Positions 59,980-64,000 of a DNA stretch of 64,000 nt are shown one piece after another (the stretch's first letter is position 1; every line of letters starts with the position of its first letter). Made by a program: the position numbers and the translations under genes. The stretch lies in NCBI GenBank assembly GCA_946550725.1, contig CAMNQX010000004.1:52903-116902 (forward strand). The letters are read 5' to 3'. This DNA is from an uncultured Clostridia bacterium. GTDB taxonomy: Bacteria; Bacillota; Clostridia; Oscillospirales; Oscillospiraceae. The notes under the pieces were generated by a model. It was given only the letters and a program-made list of their open reading frames with translations. It was not told the origin of the DNA and did no database searches.

Positions 59980-61455
59980 TCAGACCAGCTCGTCCTTGCC
60001 CTTGGTCTTGGCGGCGGCCTTGTCCTTCTTCGCGGCGGGCTTTTTCTCCTCCGCGGCCGCGGCGGTCACGTTGGGCTTCTGGGCAGCCTTTTTGTGGGCG
60101 TCCAGCTCCTGCTTGTTCTTGGGCACCCGCACGATGTTGGACGGACCTTGGATGCACCCGCCGGTGCAGGCCATGCCCTCGATGAAGTTGCCGTCCAGCA
60201 GGCCGCGGCCCAGCTTCAACAGGGCGATCTTGCACTCCTCAATGCCGCTGCAGACCACAGCCTTCGGCTGGAAGTCGCTGCCCTTCTCCTGGAGGGCCTG
60301 GACCACCGCCTCGGTCACGCCGCCGCTGGCGGCGAAGCCCCGGCCAAACCCGGAGGCATCCTCCAGAGTATCCTCCTTCAGGTCGGTCAGCTCGATGTCC
60401 TTGGAGTCAAACAGCGCGGCCAGCTCCTCAAAGGTGAGCACGCTGTCGATGGAGTTGCGGGCGCGGCCCAGCTGGAACTCGGTCTTTTTGGCCACGCACG
60501 GCCCGATGAACACCACCTTGGCGTTGGGCTCCTTCTCCTTCAGGTGGAGGCCGGTCATCACCATGGGGGACGGAGTGTGGGAGACATACTTCTCCATCTC
60601 GGGATGGTGCCGCTTCACATAGCCCACGAAGCCGGGGCAGCAGGAGGAGGTCAGGACCCCCTTCTCCGCCAGCTCGTCCGCCTCCTGGTCCGCCACCATA
60701 TCCGCGCCCATCGCCACTTCGGTCACGGCGGAGAAGCCCAACTGCTTCAGTCCGGTCACCACCTGGCCCAGGCTGGCGGGAGCGAACTGGCCCGCGATGG
60801 CGGGAGCCACCACGGCGTAGACCTTGTAGCCCCAGTTGGCGCTCCCCTTCAGCATCTGGATGGTGTCCACGATCCAGGACTTGTCCATGATCGCGCCGAA
60901 GGGACACTGATAAGTACAAACACCGCAGCTGATGCACTTGTTGATGTCGATGGCGGCCTTTTTATCCTGGCCCATGGCGATGGCGCCCACTGGGCAGCCC
61001 TTCTCACAGGGACGCTGGTGCTTTTCGATGGCGCCGTAGGGGCAGGCGGCCACGCACTTGCCGCAGACGATACACTGGGAGTGGTCGATGGTGGCCTTGT
61101 GGTTCACCACCGTGATCGCCCCCTTGGGGCAGGCGTGGACGCAGCGGGTGGCGATACAGCCCCGGCAGGCGGGGCCGACGGAGATCTCCGTCACCGGGCA
61201 CTCGTCGCAGGCCACGTTGAGCACCTCTACCACGTTGGGATTGGAGCGGTCGCCGCCCATGGCCAGCTTCACCCGGGCGTTGATGATAGCCCGCTCCTTA
61301 TAGATACAGCACCGAGTACTCGGCTCCGGCCCGGGGATGATCTTTTCGGGGATGTCCAGAACGCCGGTGAGGAGCTTATCCTCCCAAGCCAGCCGCGCCG
61401 TCTCCCGAAGGACGGAATGCTTCAGTTCCTGTACTTTTGTCTCAAATGGCCGCAT
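59980..61455 (-). CDS. [FeFe]-hydrogenase, group B-like, with a Lys/Ala-rich tail
   Basis: A 491-residue iron-sulfur enzyme. Several Cys4 clusters (CRGCIATRCVHACP, CIVCGKCVAACP, CISCGVCTYQCP) precede the H-cluster domain. The three H-cluster motifs read TSSCCPGF (Cys272/273), GPCVAKKTEF (Cys320) and EGMACTGGC (Cys430/434), a group B pattern rather than the group A TSCCPxW/MPCxxKK/EVMACxGGC. It probably evolves or senses H2 with ferredoxin in fermentation; no maturases (HydEFG) are adjacent. The last about 40 residues (TAAAAEEKKPAAKKDKAAAK) are low complexity. ATG at 61455 after AAGGAGGG. Confidence 0.9.
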   Translation of the reverse strand: MRPFETKVQELKHSVLRETARLAWEDKLLTGVLDIPEKIIPGPEPSTRCCIYKERAIINARVKLAMGGDRSNPNVVEVLNVACDECPVTEISVGPACRGCIATRCVHACPKGAITVVNHKATIDHSQCIVCGKCVAACPYGAIEKHQRPCEKGCPVGAIAMGQDKKAAIDINKCISCGVCTYQCPFGAIMDKSWIVDTIQMLKGSANWGYKVYAVVAPAIAGQFAPASLGQVVTGLKQLGFSAVTEVAMGADMVADQEADELAEKGVLTSSCCPGFVGYVKRHHPEMEKYVSHTPSPMVMTGLHLKEKEPNAKVVFIGPCVAKKTEFQLGRARNSIDSVLTFEELAALFDSKDIELTDLKEDTLEDASGFGRGFAASGGVTEAVVQALQEKGSDFQPKAVVCSGIEECKIALLKLGRGLLDGNFIEGMACTGGCIQGPSNIVRVPKNKQELDAHKKAAQKPNVTAAAAEEKKPAAKKDKAAAKTKGKDELV

Positions 61456-61486
61456 AACTACCCCTCCTTTGATGTTCTTATTTTAC

Positions 61487-61525
61487 AAAAAGCCGCCTGA
61501 AAATGCAAGCATTTTCAGGCGGTTT
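61487..61525 (-). terminator. intrinsic terminator of the P-type ATPase gene
   Basis: GCCGCCTGAAAATGC (61492-61506) pairs with GCATTTTCAGGCGGT (61509-61523) with only two unpaired bases; the minus-strand side is followed by CTTTTTGT. It lies between the ATPase stop and the hydrogenase start, so the two are separate units. Confidence 0.88.
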
Positions 61526-61549
61526 TCCTTGGTCAAATCGTTAAATTTT

Positions 61550-63433
61550 TCACGGTCTTAAGCAGCGGATGGCGTTCAGAATCGCGAGGATCATCACGCC
61601 CACGTCGGCGAACACCGCCGCCCACATTCCCGTAACCCCTAGAGCCACAAGGGCCAGGCAGGCCAGCTTCACGCCGATGGCGAATACGATGTTTTCATAG
61701 ACCACCCGCAGACACTTTCGTGAAATTTCCAGTGCCCGGGAAATTTTCATGGGGTCGTCGTCCATCAGCACCACGTCGGCGGCCTCGATGGCGGCGTCGG
61801 AACCCATAGCCCCCATGGCGATGCCGATGTCCGCCCGGGAGAGCACGGGTGCGTCGTTCACCCCGTCGCCGACGAAGGCCAGCCTGCCGCCAGGCTCTTC
61901 CAGCAGGGCCTCCACCTTCTCCACCTTGTCGCCGGGGAGCAGTTGAGCATAGACCTGATCCACCCCCAGCTCCCCCGCCACCTGCTCCGCCACTGCCCGG
62001 GCGTCGCCGGTGAGCATGATGGTCTTTTCCACCCCCGCCCGCTTCAGCGCGGCCACGGCCTCCTTGGCGGACGGCTTCACCCGGTCGGAGATGAGGATAT
62101 GCCCGGCGTACTGTCCGTCCACCGCCACATGGACGATGGTGCCCACGTGGTGGCAAGGCTTGTAGACGATCCCCAGCCGCTCCATGAGTTTGTCGTTCCC
62201 CACGGCCACGGGAACGCCGTCCACCACCGCCGTCACACCGTTGCCGCCGATCTCTTCGATGTCCGCCACCCGGCTGCGGTCCGGCTCCTTACCGCAGGCC
62301 TTTCGGATGCTCTTACTAATGGGGTGGGAGGACGCGCTCTCCGCCAGAGCGGCAACCTCCAAAAGCTGTTCCTCCGCCAGAGGGCTATGGTGGATGGCGT
62401 TGACCTCAAACACCCCTTCGGTGAGAGTGCCTGTCTTGTCAAAGGCCACCCGGCGGACCTTGGACAGTCCCTCCAGATAGCTCGACCCCTTCACCAGCAC
62501 CCCCTCCCGGCTGGCCCCGCCGATGCCGGCAAAAAAGCTGAGGGGAATACTGATGACCAGGGCGCAGGGACAGCTGGCCACCAAAAACGTCAGCGCCCGG
62601 TAGAGCCACACGCCCCACCCGGCCTCGGCCCCCAGCAGCAGCGATATCACCGGCGGCAACACCGCCAACGCCAACGCGCTGTAACACACCGCGGGGGTGT
62701 AGACCCGGGCAAACCGGGAGATAAAGTCCTCGGAGCGGGATTTCCTGCTGCTGGCGTTCTCCACCAGGTCCAGGATCTTGGACACGGTGGACTCTCCGAA
62801 TGCCTTGGTGGTGCGCAGCTTCAGTACGCCGGTCATATTGACGCAGCCGCTGATCACCTCGTCCCCCACCTTGGCGGTCCGGGGCAGGCTCTCCCCGGTG
62901 AGGGCGGCGGTGTTGATGGTGGAGGCTCCTTCCTCCACAATGCCGTCGATGGGGATCTTCTCCCCCGGCTGGACCACGATGACCGTTCCCACCGCCACCG
63001 TGTCCGGGTCCACCCGCTCCAACACGCCGTCCCGCTCCACGTTGGCGTAGTCGGGACGGATGTCCATGAGCTGGCTGATGTTTTTCCGGCTGCGGCCCAC
63101 CGCCCAGCTCTGGAACCACTCGCCGATCTGGTAGAACAGCATCACGGCGACCCCTTCCAAGTAGTCGCCGCTGTGGGTGTAGACGGCGAGGCCGAAGGCC
63201 CCCACCGTGGCCACCGCCATGAGAAAGTTCTCGTCAAACACCCGGCGGCTGCAAATGCCCCGCCACGCCTTGCGAAGGATGTCATAGCCGATGAGCAGAT
63301 AAGCCGCCAGATACCCCACCAGCCGCCACACGCCGCCCCAAGGCAGCGCCTCCCACGGCAGCAGCTCCAGCACCACCAGCATTCCCGCCGTCACAGCGAT
63401 GCGAAGAAGCGTTTTCTTCTGTTTTTTCGTCAT
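61550..63433 (-). CDS. heavy-metal translocating P1B-type ATPase (Cd/Zn/Pb/Co type)
   Basis: A 627-residue efflux pump without an N-terminal metal-binding domain. Eight membrane segments, actuator motif ALTGESLPR (TGES), the metal site CPC at 288-290 in LVASCPCALVISIP, phosphorylation Asp332 in DKTGTLTEG, HP motif in SASSHPISKSI, and GDGVNDAPVL. The soluble metal-binding HMA domain is a separate protein encoded 28 bases upstream. CPC plus this context fits the ZntA/CadA class (Zn2+, Cd2+, Pb2+). Its start follows GGGGGTGGACC. Confidence 0.94.
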   Translation of the reverse strand: MTKKQKKTLLRIAVTAGMLVVLELLPWEALPWGGVWRLVGYLAAYLLIGYDILRKAWRGICSRRVFDENFLMAVATVGAFGLAVYTHSGDYLEGVAVMLFYQIGEWFQSWAVGRSRKNISQLMDIRPDYANVERDGVLERVDPDTVAVGTVIVVQPGEKIPIDGIVEEGASTINTAALTGESLPRTAKVGDEVISGCVNMTGVLKLRTTKAFGESTVSKILDLVENASSRKSRSEDFISRFARVYTPAVCYSALALAVLPPVISLLLGAEAGWGVWLYRALTFLVASCPCALVISIPLSFFAGIGGASREGVLVKGSSYLEGLSKVRRVAFDKTGTLTEGVFEVNAIHHSPLAEEQLLEVAALAESASSHPISKSIRKACGKEPDRSRVADIEEIGGNGVTAVVDGVPVAVGNDKLMERLGIVYKPCHHVGTIVHVAVDGQYAGHILISDRVKPSAKEAVAALKRAGVEKTIMLTGDARAVAEQVAGELGVDQVYAQLLPGDKVEKVEALLEEPGGRLAFVGDGVNDAPVLSRADIGIAMGAMGSDAAIEAADVVLMDDDPMKISRALEISRKCLRVVYENIVFAIGVKLACLALVALGVTGMWAAVFADVGVMILAILNAIRCLRP

Positions 63434-63461
63434 GGTGGTCCACCCCCTGGTCCGAAATGTG

Positions 63462-63680
63462 TTACACCTCGATCTCGCAGTCCGGCTCGATCCGTTTGCA
63501 GGCCTTGACCACGGCCTTCATCACGGTCTTCTCGTCGGCGCCCTCGCCGAACTCCACCGTCATCTTCTGGGTCATGAAGTTCACCGTGGCCGCCGCCACC
63601 CCGGCGGTCTTTTGAGCCGCCTCCTCCATCAGGTTGGCGCAGTTGGCGCAGTCTACTTCGATCTGGTAGGTTTTTTTCAT
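63462..63680 (-). CDS. HMA metal-binding protein (free-standing)
   Basis: A 72-residue heavy-metal-associated domain. It reads MKKTYQIEVDCANCANLMEE with metal-binding Cys pair CANC, followed by VAAATVNFMTQKMTVEFGEG. Free HMA proteins chaperone metal to a P-type ATPase or replace the ATPase's missing N-terminal domain; here the ATPase lacks it. Start ATG 63680 after GGAGGCC. Confidence 0.92.
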   Translation of the reverse strand: MKKTYQIEVDCANCANLMEEAAQKTAGVAAATVNFMTQKMTVEFGEGADEKTVMKAVVKACKRIEPDCEIEV

Positions 63681-63720
63681 GGTGATGGCCTCCTTTGATG
63701 TTTGGGTGACTGCAAAATCG

Positions 63721-63852
63721 GCGGGCCGGTGAGGACACCGGCCCCTACAAGCGTATACTGCCAGGTTTTTCCATAGGGGCCGATGGTCTCGCCTGTCGGC
63801 TCGGTCATGCGATGGGACGCGTGCCACCGGCACGCATCGCCCCCATCGGCCC
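63721..63852. repeat. palindromic repeat region between arsR and the HMA gene (copy 2 plus a nested palindrome)
   Basis: GGGCCGGTG (63723-63731), loop AGGA, CACCGGCCC (63736-63744), then CTACAA matches copy 1 at 59883. A larger inverted repeat follows, GGGGCCGATGG (63776-63786) with its complement at about 63841-63852 and an inner stem GACGCGTGCC/GGCACGC. No gene frame is supported between 63681 and 63869. Confidence 0.6.
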
Positions 63853-63869
63853 GGAACGTCAGGTCGCGC

Positions 63870-64000
63870 TCACTCCTCAACGTGCTCAAGTCCCTGATCG
63901 ATGATCGTCCGCACGTGGCCGTCCGCCAGGGCGTAAAACACCGTTTTCCCCTCCCGGCGGTAGCGCACCAGCTTGCTGGCCTTCAGCGCCCGAAGCTGAT
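63870..64000 (-). CDS. ArsR/SmtB-family metal-responsive repressor, C-terminal part
   Basis: The last 42 codons of a winged-helix regulator. It reads QLRALKASKLVRYRREGKTV and FYALADGHVRTIIDQGLEHV up to the stop at 63870-63872, the recognition helix/wing and final helix of ArsR/SmtB (CadC/ZiaR-like) proteins. The N-terminal part lies past the window end. It is the expected regulator of the HMA/ATPase genes; metal ligands (for example the last helix DHxxxxxxxHxxE: here H and H/E in DGHVRTIIDQGLEHVEE) are partly visible. Confidence 0.88.
   Translation of the reverse strand, partial: QLRALKASKLVRYRREGKTVFYALADGHVRTIIDQGLEHVEE

Overview
The window is GC-rich chromosomal DNA from a low-branching Firmicute. 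The WalRK-HI-MurA-WalJ-RlmH block, the ylxM-ffh-rpsP-khpA-rimM-trmD operon, SLH surface-layer anchoring, a group B-type [FeFe]-hydrogenase and AGGAGG ribosome binding sites together suggest an anaerobic gut member of the Oscillospiraceae (Flavonifractor/Lawsonibacter/Pseudoflavonifractor type). The genus is inferred from gene content and base composition; no 16S gene is present.

Layout. 1-1.9 kb: the 3' end of leuB, then a self-regulated padR/DUF2812 pair. 2-5.1 kb (minus): a four-helix-bundle protein, an ArsC/Spx-like protein, and a fructose operon (fruR-fruK-HPr) whose PTS permease gene fruA survives only as a 5'-3' end-joined remnant. 5.3-12.1 kb: an RpiR regulator diverging from a FAD oxidoreductase, an ion-transporter-superfamily permease, an orphan hydantoinase/oxoprolinase and a small HExxH protein, probably a catabolic cluster for an unknown organic acid or cyclic amide. 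12.1-21.9 kb: a 2691-residue secreted SLH protein with duplicated beta-propeller modules and a sialate O-acetylesterase-like domain, followed by a D-lyxose-isomerase-type enzyme and a PfkB sugar kinase. 22-24.4 kb: a decayed gene, tRNA-Ser(CGA) and a MATE exporter behind a terminator-type attenuator. 24.4-28.6 kb (minus): the SRP/ribosome maturation operon, in which TrmD carries a C-terminal GNAT domain. 28.6-36.9 kb (minus): a seven-gene membrane operon (zinc-ribbon protein, XpaC, TelA, TPM-domain protein, DUF975 protein, GH5 enzyme, flippase-like protein). 37-40 kb: ilvA, rpe, recR. 40-46 kb (minus): cupin, DUF4250, alaS, an XRE/membrane-protein pair and a radical SAM protein. 45.7-59.9 kb (plus): ribbon-helix-helix protein, HIT, GT-C membrane protein, NUDIX, walRKHI, murA, walJ, rlmH, a frameshifted DUF2007-like gene, a phosphohexomutase and a DUF815 ATPase. 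60-64 kb (minus): the hydrogenase and a metal-efflux set (ArsR, separate HMA protein, P1B ATPase).

The most notable items are the fruA end-joining remnant next to an intact fruR-fruK-HPr and an HPr lacking Ser46; the RpiR-controlled FAD/permease/hydantoinase/HExxH cluster; the giant SLH protein with internally duplicated propellers; the MATE attenuator; the TrmD-GNAT fusion; and the XpaC/TelA/TPM/DUF975 operon. All functional statements come from reading translated sequence by eye; no database search was run.
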